From: Branchipolynoe longqiensis
Lineage: Eukaryota > Annelida > Polychaeta > Phyllodocida > Polynoidae
Direction: 5' to 3'
NCBI GenBank assembly: GCA_030323885.1
Contig: CM059193.1
Span: forward strand, 52,728,749 to 52,792,748
Length of the DNA: 64,000 nucleotides
The position numbers were made by a program, and so were the translations under genes. Shown in pieces: positions 56,201 through 64,000 of the stretch (positions are counted from its first letter, which is position 1; each line of letters starts with the position of its first letter). Under the pieces are notes generated by a model. The model did not search any database and was not told where the DNA came from. It saw only the letters and a list, made by a program, of their open reading frames with translations.

Positions 56201-59200
56201 CCCCCTACTCCGGGCCGCCCTCGAGGCCGCCGGAGTATCGGAGGCCGCCAGATACACCCTCCACGGCCTCCACAGGGGCACTGCCCAGGCATGCTCCTCG
56301 AGGGGGGTGGCCCTCTTCGCAATTATGGCCCAGGGAACCTGGGAGTCGGACACAGTCCACGCATACGTCCCGAGGCAGGTTCCCGCGGACACCCCGAGAG
56401 CCTTGGACTTGTGCTTTGGGTCGGCTCCCGGGCCTACCTCCTTGAGCTCCCAGGTCCTCCCTCTACAATCGGCCGACATAGACCAAGTGGACTGATGTCA
56501 ACTCTGACATTGAATAAAGCTAGGATTCCATATACGCGTAATGCGTTACGCGTTATGCGTTATGCAAATGCCAGCATTCCATATACGCGTAATGCGTATT
56601 GCATTATGCGTTATGCAGTGAAGTATATAAAAAGTCGGACATTTTAAAAACTTGTACAAATGTCCGTAATTATCAGTCGCCTCCTCCAGCCTTGTAGGTT
56701 TATGCGGCGGACCTGTTAGGAAGCAGTCTTCATGAGAAATATGAAGAATGGGACGGTCCAAACATGGCTCAGTTTAGCTTGCTTAGAGGGATGTTAGGAC
56801 CGTCCCAAATATGAAGACTGCTTCCTAACAGGTCCGCCGCATAAACCTACATGTTTGCACCGTCCCATTATTCATATTTCTCATGAAGACTGCTTCCTAA
56901 CAGGTCCGCCGCATAAACCTACATGTTTGCACTGTCCCATTATTCATATTTCTCATGAAGACTGCTTCCTAACAGGTCCGGCGCATAAACCTACATGTTT
57001 GCACCGTCCCATGAAGACCGGCTGTCCGTAATTATCAGTCGCCTCCTCCAGCCTTATATCAATGGACAAATGTGACTGATGCTTTTCTATTCGCACCACC
57101 TTTACGCATTACGCATTACGCACCGATCGCTACATGGAGCGATCGGGATAATGGATTTCTGTCGCATTCGCATTCGCATTACGCATTACGCGTGTATGGA
57201 ATGTAGCTCATAGGTTTCAAGGCGTTTCGATTTTTTGTCGCATTGGCATTCGCATTACGCATTACGCGTATATGGAATGCAGCCTTAAGCCTCATGATTT
57301 AACCCTATGTACACTGTAATACTGATTCAATAAACCCTCCCTTCTCCCACTCCAGTCTCGAGCTGCCTCTGTCCAAATCGCACCGCCCTTTGACGGTCTA
57401 CTGACACATTTATTATTGGACATGTACTAAGTTGATACAGGTGTACTTTATGCTTTGCTGAATGGCACTAGTGCCATGTGAAGTCGCAATTGCAAAATAG
57501 TACTATACATGTGCAATACAGTTTCTCTTTAAATACACAGGCCTACCTATAAGCATCATAATAGCCCTCATGGGCTGTCAGCATGTTAATATTCTTGGAC
57601 ATCTGTCAAATTGTGAGCTTATAGCATATGTGTATGTAGAATTTTGATATTATTATATGCATACATGTATGTAAAATAGTGAGATTATTGCATGAACCAA
57701 TATATATGTACACTTTTGAGATAATAACATGCATATGTAAAAGTGTGAGACATGTACAGTTGTGAGATCATATTTGCATATGCCAAATTGTGACATTATT
57801 AAATAAACCTATGGTTAGATAAAATTGGGTCAATCGATTATAATGTATCAGAATGTGTCCTAGAAAAATATTCGATCACATGTGACTTACCTCTCAGGGC
57901 TAAACGTTAAGGGCTCTGGCCAGAGCTGAGGGTCATGGTGGATTGAGTAGATAGGGATAACTATCACAGTGCCTGCCTCTATGATCAACCCATCTACCAC
58001 GGTGTCGCGGCAACAGATCCTGGTTATCCTGTCCAGGATACAATGACGCAGCAAGGGTAATACTAGTAGTATTGTAATGGCTAATAAGCAGTTCTCTTAG
58101 CGTTAGAACCTATAATATTTTAAGCTTCTATTTTCTCGCTACCTAGCCTGACGTTCACATTACTAGGATAGGGAAAGGAGGAGTGTGACGAGGAAGACCA
58201 ATTGTTCGTGATTGAAATTACCCCTGCTTATTCAACTGATGAACACCCCCACCCCCATTTTTTAAATATTAAATTAATGTCACTCTTATACTCTGAAGCA
58301 CGTTGTAAATAAGTCTGAATGAGGTTTGGTGGTATACAGACCTTTTTTCTTTCTTTTTAAATTAAAAAAAAGAAAGAATCAATTTCGCAGCTTACCTGCC
58401 CGCGGGAGGATACATCCGTAGGGTCTCGCGTACCACCATTTCCAAATAAGGCATCTGACCTATTGTCTCAATATCGATATTCTTCTGAAAGCCAATCAGT
58501 TTGAAATGGATCAATATGGACACTTATGATGTCACATGTTAAAGTTGCACAGTCCGATGATAGCGATCAAATTTCCGAAACCAAAACACTTATAGGCATT
58601 TGAATTCTACATATCCAACTTACATACTGATGCATTTATTAAAGCTGCACAGTCCGATGATATGAATTCTACATATCCAACTTACATACTGATGCATTTA
58701 TTAAAGCTGCACAGTCCGGTGATATGAATTCTACATATCCAACTTACATTTATTAAAGCTGCACAGTCCGGTGATATGAATTCTACATATCCAACTTACA
58801 TACTGATGCATTTATTAAAGCTGCACAGTCCGTGTGATTCATTGACATTTTAGCTGCAGTCCGGTGATATGAATTCTCATATCCAACTTACATACTGATG
58901 CATTTATTAAAGCTGCACAGTCCGGTGATATGAATTCTACATATCCAATTACATACTGATGCATTTATTAAAGCTGCACAGTCCGGTGATATGAATTCTA
59001 CATATCCAACTTACATACTGATGCATTTATTAAAGCTGCACAGTCCGGTGATATGAATTCTACATATCCAACTTACATACTGATGCATTTATTAAAGCTG
59101 CACAGTCCGGTGATATGAATTCTACATATCCAACTTACATACTGATGCATTTATTAAGCTGCACAGTCCGGTGATATGAATTCTACATATCCAACTTACA

Positions 59201-61239
59201 TACTGATGCATTTATTAAAGCTGCACAGTCCGGTGATATGAATTCTACATATCCAACTTACATACTGATGCATTTATTAAAGCTGCACAGTCCGATGATA
59301 TGAATTCTACATATCCAACTTACATACTGATGCATTTATTAAAGCTGCACAGTCCGATGATATGAATTCTACATATCCAACTTACATACTGATGCATTTA
59401 TTAAAGCTGCACAGTCCGGTGATATGAATTCTACATATCCACTACTACTGATGCAATCATTAATCACATCCATACATATGATGCATTTATTAAAGCTGCA
59501 CAGTCCGGTGATATGAATTCTACATATCCAACTTACATACTGATGCATTTATTAAAGCTGCACAGTCCGATGAAAGCTTCACAGTTTTAAAACCAAAACC
59601 CTTATATGCATTTGATTCTACATATCTAATTTATTAAGCATTTGTTGCTGCATAACATGGAATACCAGGTAAATTTAACAGAACCTCTTATTGCTAAAAA
59701 TCAATGGTGTAAGAGTTTTGTTTGGCATGTTTGCAATGTAACAGGACCACAGGACGGGTACCGACTTGTGACAGTGCTGCCCCACTGGGAGACCACACCG
59801 CCAGCGCCATAACCCGATATCCCACTCAATCACATTATCCTCATACTGAGCTAACCAGTCCTTTCCCTATCCTAGTAATGCCGAGCGCCAGGCTAGGTAG
59901 CAACAAGTTTCAGTTATATAAGTCATTGGTTTGACTCGACCAGGAATTGAACTCCCGACCTTCCGCACGGGAAGCATGCGCTCTACCGATTCGACAACCT
60001 TGTTCCGTGCATTGTATGTAGATAGATGTATTAATACTATACTATTAATATTATGAGCGTGGCATAGCATACAGACCTCGTTTCCACATACTGAGTCTAT
60101 CTCCTCTGTAAGTATTGTCTGGCACTGAGGATATGTTGCTAGGCAATAGCCAGCGAAGCTTAACGTTGTCGCTGTAGTCTCATATCCAGCGAGGAAGAAC
60201 AGCAAAGACTGGGCCAGTATTTCCTCATGTGTTAAGCCTAAACACAAAACGCAGAGAAAAATGTTTGATATTGATACCACTACATACATCACATCCAATG
60301 GTAATTTCAAGCTGCATAGTCCGATGGAAGCATCAAACTTCGAAAGTTTCAAAAAGCAAAGCGCTTATCTGGAGTTGATCCTACGTATCCAGCTTTGATA
60401 CTGATGCGCTTAGTAAACATTTATTGTTGGACCAAAGAAATTAAGCCATTTTAACAGAGCATGTTCTAATAGAACCTAAAGTATATAGTGTCAATAATGT
60501 CGGTGTGTACACCAGTAGATTATAACGATTAACCTAATATATTTATTTCATTAATAGGGCCTATATAGATATAGCTTAAACTCAAAACCATTGGATTATG
60601 CAACTCTAAAAAGAAAAAGGCTGCAGGAACTGCACGGACAAGGACTGGCATGCGTGCGTAGGTTGATTGTATTTAAGGAACTTAGATAGTTGAATGGTTC
60701 GGACACTCGCCCCGGAATGGCAGACATGTAGGTTTTAATACCACGTACTCTGTATAGAACATCCCATTTGTTTGCAACACCACACTTTGATAATGCTTTC
60801 TTTTATTGGAGCTTTGAATAAACGTTTTCTTTTTGGGGATCCTGTAGTAGATTTTCTTAGAGCTAGAGTACAATTTAAAATTCAGGTGTTTGACAAATAA
60901 CCTAAATGGCCTCAGGTCTACGGTCGGACGTTTTCAGGTATTATCAGGAAATCCATTATTACTTGACCCATGTTCTAAAATGTGAATATGTTACTTCGCT
61001 CTCTTTTCTAGTAACGAATTCCTGTATTCTGTCAAGCATTAAGCTAACCTATGTTTCCAGTTTCTCCATCAGTTAATTAACTATGATTGTGAATATTGTA
61101 AAGCTCACGTATCCCTACCTTGCGTTGTCCATATCCCATCAGGCCCGTGCACTACTTCCTTCCTACCCTGACCGTGTGATGCCGGTTTAGGGTCATCTAC
61201 TTGCGCATTCATCATCAGTTTAAGGAAGTCAGCCTGTGC
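46079..61239 (-). CDS. CYP3-like cytochrome P450, 3' six exons, with repeat tail
   Basis: Exons on the minus strand: A 61239-61119, B 60237-60077, C 58484-58396, D 58028-57891, E 48648-48486, F 47257-46079. All joins keep frame with GT-AG sites (B ends GAG|GTCTGT). Exon A has QADFLKLMMNAQVDD. B has the I-helix oxygen-activation motif FFLAGYETTATTL. C has MPYLEMVVRETLRMYPP with the ExxR pair. D to E make PER|F. E has the haem loop FGMGPRQCIG with the Cys ligand. F starts IPLKMKKRGLLQPERPILV, the last strand pair of CYP3-type P450s. Such enzymes are ER-membrane monooxygenases with a cytosolic catalytic domain. The anchor and first part lie beyond 64 kb. The order, spacing and motifs are complete for the part seen, so the gene looks functional. 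Odd points: the large intron D-E (9.2 kb, a DIRS element), satellite DNA in intron B-C and the repetitive tail in exon F. Confidence 0.93.
47258..48485 (-). other. P450 intron E-F
   Basis: It holds a G run (47581-47596) and a copy of the 'TTAAAGTTGCATAGTCTGAT' dispersed repeat at 48040-48200. No ORF is convincing. Confidence 0.6.
49340..49480 (+). pseudogene. DIRS gag C-terminus
   Basis: The plus frame reads AHVCGYCANVHRIVTNHTEA, a stop, then a Lys/Ser-rich end. It matches HICAYCANVRRILTMHSEAL of the 16725-18969 element, so both are one family. Confidence 0.7.
49500..50060 (+). pseudogene. DIRS ORF, Pro/Ala-rich leader region
   Basis: Low-complexity Pro/Ala/Gly reading (CRPINARTVACPPTPRVA; PHTPSYASFAEHTGTG; CMLCDMTAVAP) with a long G run at 49999-50021. 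It is probably the N-terminal part of the second ORF. Confidence 0.45.
50059..50980. repeat. inverted and direct duplication inside the DIRS element
   Basis: 50059-50210 and 50218-50287 are direct copies of one coding piece (GGCTGGGCCGACTACCCTGA). 50288-50640 is the inverse of about 50660-50965. 50640-50980 is the forward version that leads on to the RT. The spacer has a doubled GGCGGCCAGCAGGGATTGCT. The result is a near-palindrome centred at about 50650. Confidence 0.85.
50985..51980 (+). pseudogene. DIRS reverse transcriptase and RNase H
   Basis: The plus frames hold HHITAYAEEELRRGALLG, then RPKSTPGKHRIIVDLSYP, the RT entry. A frameshift follows at a C run (51122-51135). Next come FCWSEDVSRAYQQL-type text, YLDIALPFGCRTSG and the catalytic LVYVDDFVG at about 51465. 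After a second C-run frameshift (51540) come LAGIDFDTEAMVHHIPNQ and PQWVIECDLCLTGGGAF, the RNase H start with its Asp. Both frameshifts sit in homopolymers, so they may be sequencing errors. Confidence 0.8.
52020..52233 (+). pseudogene. DIRS tyrosine recombinase, N-terminal piece
   Basis: The frame has WAALAPGTWRNYDRYARRYL-like text followed by PYDVGHFIAHLHRELPSPAS, the N-terminal SAM-like domain. It is interrupted by the LINE and resumes at 55680. Confidence 0.75.
52234..55667 (+). mobile_element. I-group LINE copy, 5'-truncated, 12 bp TSD
   Basis: CCCCCGCTTCGG at 52222-52233 is repeated at 55668-55679, and the DIRS recombinase reads on across the gap. The copy starts within the endonuclease and ends AAACCACCAATCAATCATTA. 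It is the same family as 4708-10200. Confidence 0.95.
52236..55347 (+). pseudogene. I-group LINE ORF2 (EN end, RT, RNase H)
   Basis: It starts at GDFNGHNPLWGG, the last part of the endonuclease, with HPAYGTYSAIDLSIVEPEL. The linker runs 52560-53230. The RT has REATVIPILKPDKDKSEAN, then AAFFDLEKAYDTMWQ, then GVPQGSILAVTLF and SCSLFMDDFVLYY. The thumb (54040-54708) follows. RNase H has FTAEARALLLALEV, YVIYGDSFSCLQAV and CWVPGHAGIQGNERADRAA. The Cys-rich end is CIGCQSPLTVKHI. There are few stops (TGA near 53228, 53455 and 55345; TAG at 53990; TAA near 54705), several from CGA or tRNA-like changes, so this copy is younger than the one at 4708. Confidence 0.88.
55680..56493 (+). pseudogene. DIRS tyrosine recombinase, catalytic piece
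   Basis: It resumes with VTNALSRDRSWVRQ-like text. RAPTITPEMIPIIYAHM leads into the domain. One frame has RAWQRALALVPASG. Near the end comes LHGLHRGTAQACSSRGV followed by IMAQGTWESDTVHAYV, the HxxR-type block with the His and the final Tyr (HAYV) of DIRS recombinases. The end (SADIDQVD) matches the 38500 fragment. Several frame changes make it inactive. Confidence 0.8.
56518..57285. mobile_element. TIR element, TSD TAA, in the DIRS 3' end
   Basis: AGCTAGGATTCCATATACGC at the left is inverse to the right end (..GCGTATATGGAATGCAGCCT). TAA flanks both sides (56515-56517 and 57286-57288). CGCATTACGCATTACG words form subterminal arrays on both sides. The TAA target suits PIF/Harbinger. The core is a set of 95 bp repeats. 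Confidence 0.88.
56700..57060. repeat. 95 bp units, one inverted and three direct
   Basis: ACTGCTTCCTAACAGGTCCG occurs three times in plus orientation (about 56817, 56888, 56959). Once it occurs inverted (about 56710). Each is followed by GCATAAACCTACATGTTTGC. Related units lie in the TIR element at 26290-26450. Confidence 0.85.
57395..57890. other. P450 intron D-E, left of exon D
   Basis: Weak 40 bp repeats (GTGAGATTATTGCAT, CATATGTAAAAGTGTGAGA) at 57610-57800. No coding. Confidence 0.5.
58540..59580. repeat. 62 bp satellite, about 15 units, in P450 intron B-C
   Basis: Unit TTAAAGCTGCACAGTCCGGT, GATATGAATTCTACATATCC, AACTTACATACTGATGCATTTA. The first and last units run into longer text (AAACCAAAACACTTATA) that matches dispersed copies at 37672, 48040 and 60310. 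The array is therefore an expansion from the middle of an interspersed repeat. Confidence 0.95.
59740..60003 (-). repeat. SINE copy in P450 intron B-C
   Basis: The reverse complement reads from GGTTGTCGAATCGGTAGAGC through the B-box GTTCAATTCCTGGTCGAGTC to CGGTACCCGTCC. The 3' end is lost. Confidence 0.8.
60310..60450. repeat. copy of the satellite's parent repeat
   Basis: It has AAGCTGCATAGTCCGATGGA, AAGCATCAAAC and GCGCTTATCTGGAGTTGATC, one full-length diverged unit. Confidence 0.7.
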
Positions 61240-61266
61240 CTATGAACAAATGTACAGTGGTAATGG

Positions 61267-62036
61267 CCCTGTCACACTACGACGTATTGAGTCAGCATAT
61301 GGCCAATGGCTGAAATGGTCCCAATACGTCGAGATTCATCAAACCTTTTGGATGTATATACAACATACTGAACGTATGTGCGACGTATTGCTAGTGTATG
61401 AGAGCGTATCACAGAAAGTATGGCCAAACATTTGACTGACGTGCATCCCATGTTCTCGGCATATGGCCAGCGTATGTGTAGCGTATGAGTAACCTATCCC
61501 AAGTGGGAGGCATGTTGGCCATATGTTGGTCCTACGTTGGTCATACATTGGCCATATGTTGGCTCGAAAAACACTCACACATGCTTATGCAATGTTCGCA
61601 GAATGCCAGCGAATGTTATATACATTATTCCATCATCAGAAGTACGCTTTATACGTTAAATATGCCAAGACACTTTGGAGAAATGCCAGACATACGTTAG
61701 ATGTACGTTATTCATATGTTGTCACACGTCAATACATTGTCAATACATGGACTGTACGTTTCCGCCGGCACGACTTATGACTAACATACTTCAACATATG
61801 TATAACATACGTCGAGCATCTAATGACGTATGTAAAACGTACACAAAACACGTTGTCGTACATTTAAGTTTTTTCACATGCACATCAATATTTTGGCGCC
61901 TTGGCGTGCATCATATGACAGCATATACCAGCGTACTCCTAACATACCCATACCGTATCTTGACGTGCATCGATGTGTTGGCCCAAAATCACATATGTCG
62001 GCATACGCTAAGGCTATACGTCGTAGTGTGACAGGG
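61267..62036. mobile_element. 770 bp TIR element, interior of ATACGT/CATATG words
   Basis: CCCTGTCACACTACGACGTAT at the left is inverse at the right (61267-61287, 62016-62036). The interior is almost wholly words such as CATATG, TACGTT, GTCATAC and ATACGTC on both strands. No ORF is credible. The TSD is unclear. It lies about 30 bp outside the 5' edge of P450 exon A, thus in the preceding intron. Confidence 0.75.
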
Positions 62037-62146
62037 AGATAGATCCCAGTGAGATCCCAGTGAGATAAACATAATTATATTGCCAGGAAGTCAATAGAAA
62101 ACAAAGTAAGTTAGTTTATTATGTATCTTAGTAGGCCTATGACAAT

Positions 62147-62258
62147 TATGGCATGAGTTGAGTGCCCGCTTCCCATGGTGCAGGTTGTGGGGTTCGAACC
62201 CTTGGGTTCAAAACTGGCCGAGTCAAACCAATGGCATAACAATGTACACATGTCGGGA
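62147..62258 (+). repeat. SINE head fragment
   Basis: It has ATTATGGCATGAGTTGAGTG, GGGGTTCGAACCCTTGGGTT and GGCCGAGTCAAACCAATGGC. It is cut by the Gypsy LTR at 62261. Confidence 0.6.
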
Positions 62259-62775
62259 CCTGTGAAAGTACAACATCTGAACACTTTGACTTCTGGATAC
62301 TGAATGCTTTATTCAACGTCCAGGGTCCTGAGCAGCTGGCACCCTGTACCTCTGACATCATCTCATTTACATGCTCCTTTGTTCTCCACTCGTGCCTGGA
62401 TGTCTTTTATGCATATATTACATCCCCCCCTTCACAAGTATATATGAGATGTAAACATATATACTTGAAAATTGCCACATGCACATCGGGTTTACAGGCT
62501 TAAAGTACAATAATAAAATAATGATGATATAACACCGTACATACTTAGCTTTCGACCATAGTTTACTAAATGTCCGCATGTCCCCATTCACTCATGTCCT
62601 TTGGGTTATTGTCTGGCTGCGTAGCTTCCCTAGGATGTAATGTACACTTTGAAATATACAATGAACGTTTTCTGAAAAATAAACCTTAATGTTAACAAGC
62701 ACATAGTTTTAGTGTGTCATTACAGCTGGCAGCTGTCTAACCTTAGAGGTCTATCCTGTCCGCCGGCCTAATCGC

Positions 62776-64000
62776 TCAACCTGACCTAGTTAGATTATCT
62801 GCGTTGTTTACATTTCTCTGACTTGTCGGCATATTCTGTGTGTGGCCGACTGGTTCGGGCTGAACGGCCTCCGGTGCCTTTATGATTTGTACTCTGTTTC
62901 TATACATCATGTTACCTGACTCGCTTAAGATTTGGTATTCCCTTCCTGAAACTCCTGTACGCCCCAAAATCACCCCTTTTTTCCATTCCCCCGCATGGTT
63001 TTTGTACTTGAAATTATCACCAGTTCTCAATGGTTTGTGTGCTTTGCCACACTTCATGTCATGAAAACTTTTTTTACCCTGTTGGCATTTCGTCATTTGT
63101 GATTTCTTTGGATTTTGTATTTTGGGTATCAAATTGTCTTCTGGCATAGGCAGTCTTCCTCCTGCTCATGAGCAACTGAGCTGGAGATGCATTAAGCACG
63201 GCCAAGGGAGTATTCCTATAGTTGAGCAACGCCAGCTGAAAATCTGTTTTTGTGTCTAAACATTTTTTTAGCATGTTTTTTATTGTTTGAACAAATCTTC
63301 AATTTGGCAATAACTTCGGGGATACTGGGGACTTCAGTATATGGCTATGAACCCATAATGTTGTGCAAATTCTTTGTATTCATGGCTCTTAAACTGCGGA
63401 CCATTGTCCGAAATTACCTGGCTTGGAATACCATGCCTTGCAGAGTTATCCTTCATAGCTTCGATCACCGTGATGGATGATGTATCCTTCAACAAAGTTA
63501 CTTCTGGGTATTTAGTGTAATAATCTACCGTTATTATGTAGTTCCAGTGATTTATTTCGAATAGATCTGCACCTATCTTTAGGTAAGGTTGAGATGTTAT
63601 CGGGTGACTTATCAGTGGTTCGTTATGTACATTTCTTTATTATTTTGGCATGTGTCACAACGACCGTCCAATGTGTTTTTAAAGCACATTGGACTGTTTA
63701 ATCGGTTTTAAGACATTTTTGATGGCATTGTATAGCCCTTAGTGTGCTGATATGCCGTTAAGCATTTATTCATTCATTCATTCATTACAACGACCGACCT
63801 TTTCCTCAATTTGTTTATTGATGTTGGGCCAGAACATGCAGTCACGTGTTAGCTGCTTAGACTTAGTGATACCGAAGTGCATCTCGTGCAACACTTCAAT
63901 CATTTCACCACAGAGTTTTGGAGGTACTATGACATGATTGCCCTCTGTTACCAAGTTGTTTTCTACTGTGATGTCATCTTTGTATGGAATGTACTGTCAT
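62776..64000 (-). pseudogene. Gypsy integrase (H2C2 finger, core, C-terminus)
   Basis: At 63980-63800 the minus frame has NLVTEGNHVIVPPKLCGEM, then VLHEMHFGITKSKQL, the H2C2 zinc-finger region. It is interrupted by a 120 bp insert at 63667-63786. The core is decayed. From 63274 onwards come LLNYRNTPLAVLNASPAQLL and GDNFKYKNHAGEWKKG, nearly the same as the copy at 12203. Several frame breaks make it inactive. Confidence 0.8.
63667..63786 (+). repeat. 120 bp retroposed fragment with (ATTC)n tail and TSD
   Basis: ACAACGACCG at 63657-63666 is repeated at 63787-63796. The insert starts with a hairpin (CCAATGTG..CACATTGG) and ends in five ATTC units. That fits a LINE or SINE 3' end. No other copy is in this window. 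Confidence 0.85.

Larger units (their letters stand above)
49330..57390 (+). mobile_element. DIRS-like tyrosine-recombinase retrotransposon in P450 intron
   Basis: GC-rich unit in intron D-E. In order it holds a gag C-terminus, a pol with RT and RNase H, a tyrosine recombinase split by a LINE (52234-55665), and a 3' end split by a TAA-flanked TIR element (56518-57285). The last part has ACTCCAGTCTCGAGCTGCCT, similar to 38800-38830. The left end is truncated inside gag. RT plus tyrosine recombinase with no integrase is diagnostic of the DIRS order. Frameshifts show it is inactive. Confidence 0.85.
62261..64000 (-). mobile_element. Gypsy element, 3' half, runs off the window
   Basis: The 3' LTR at 62261-62422 (TGTGAAAG..TATTACA on the plus strand) is followed by the purine tract inverse CCCCCCCTTC. 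Internal sequence continues to the window end. It is the same LTR family as 13390 and 37064. Confidence 0.88.

Noticed and set aside
58540..59580. CRISPR-like array
   Set aside because: Units are contiguous and uniform with no unique spacers, and the genome is animal. It is satellite DNA.

Overview
The window is animal nuclear DNA. Recognisable genes are split by GT-AG introns, and the rest is densely packed with metazoan retrotransposons, DNA transposons, MITEs and tRNA-derived SINEs. The mix (CYP3-like P450, a CYTH-domain gene, DIRS-like tyrosine-recombinase retroelements, PIF/Harbinger with its Myb partner, I-group and CR1/L2-like LINEs, Ty3/Gypsy) suggests a marine invertebrate, perhaps a deuterostome such as an echinoderm, hemichordate or lancelet. 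I cannot fix the species from sequence alone. Only two host genes are supported.

Layout. 1-4.7 kb: a Gypsy gag start on the minus strand, then a CR1/L2-like LINE split by an internally deleted second LINE. 4.7-10.2 kb: a long decayed I-group LINE (ORF1 plus EN-RT-RNase H ORF2, minus) carrying a solo LTR with target-site duplication (TSD). 12.2-13.6 kb: the 3' half of a Gypsy element with its LTR. 14.8-22.7 kb: a complete four-exon CYTH-domain gene (plus) with a solo LTR ending 47 bp before its ATG; intron 2 holds a 2.2 kb gag-only DIRS-like insert, SINEs and a MITE. 23-27 kb: TIR elements and simple repeats. 27.6-34.3 kb: a 562 bp Harbinger MITE beside a full-length 5.9 kb Harbinger element with TAA TSDs, an open three-exon transposase gene and a Myb-like gene interrupted by a palindromic MITE. 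34.7-45 kb: LTR fragments, a deleted Gypsy copy with a 5 bp TSD, LINE ends, inverted and tandem duplications and another Harbinger MITE.

46-61.2 kb holds the 3' part of a CYP3-like cytochrome P450 gene (minus, six exons; earlier exons lie beyond the window). Its introns contain a 62 bp satellite, SINEs and an 8 kb DIRS element that itself holds an I-group LINE (12 bp TSD) and a TAA-flanked TIR element. The last P450 exon does not stop at the usual C-terminus. It reads in frame into a 45 bp minisatellite, predicting a hydrophilic Cys-rich tail of about 350 residues made of 15-residue repeats. The translated part of the array has no stops, while the same repeat just past the stop codon is full of them. 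This is the strongest candidate for something new. 61.3-64 kb: a TIR element and a Gypsy element in the same LTR family as those at 13.4 and 37.1 kb.
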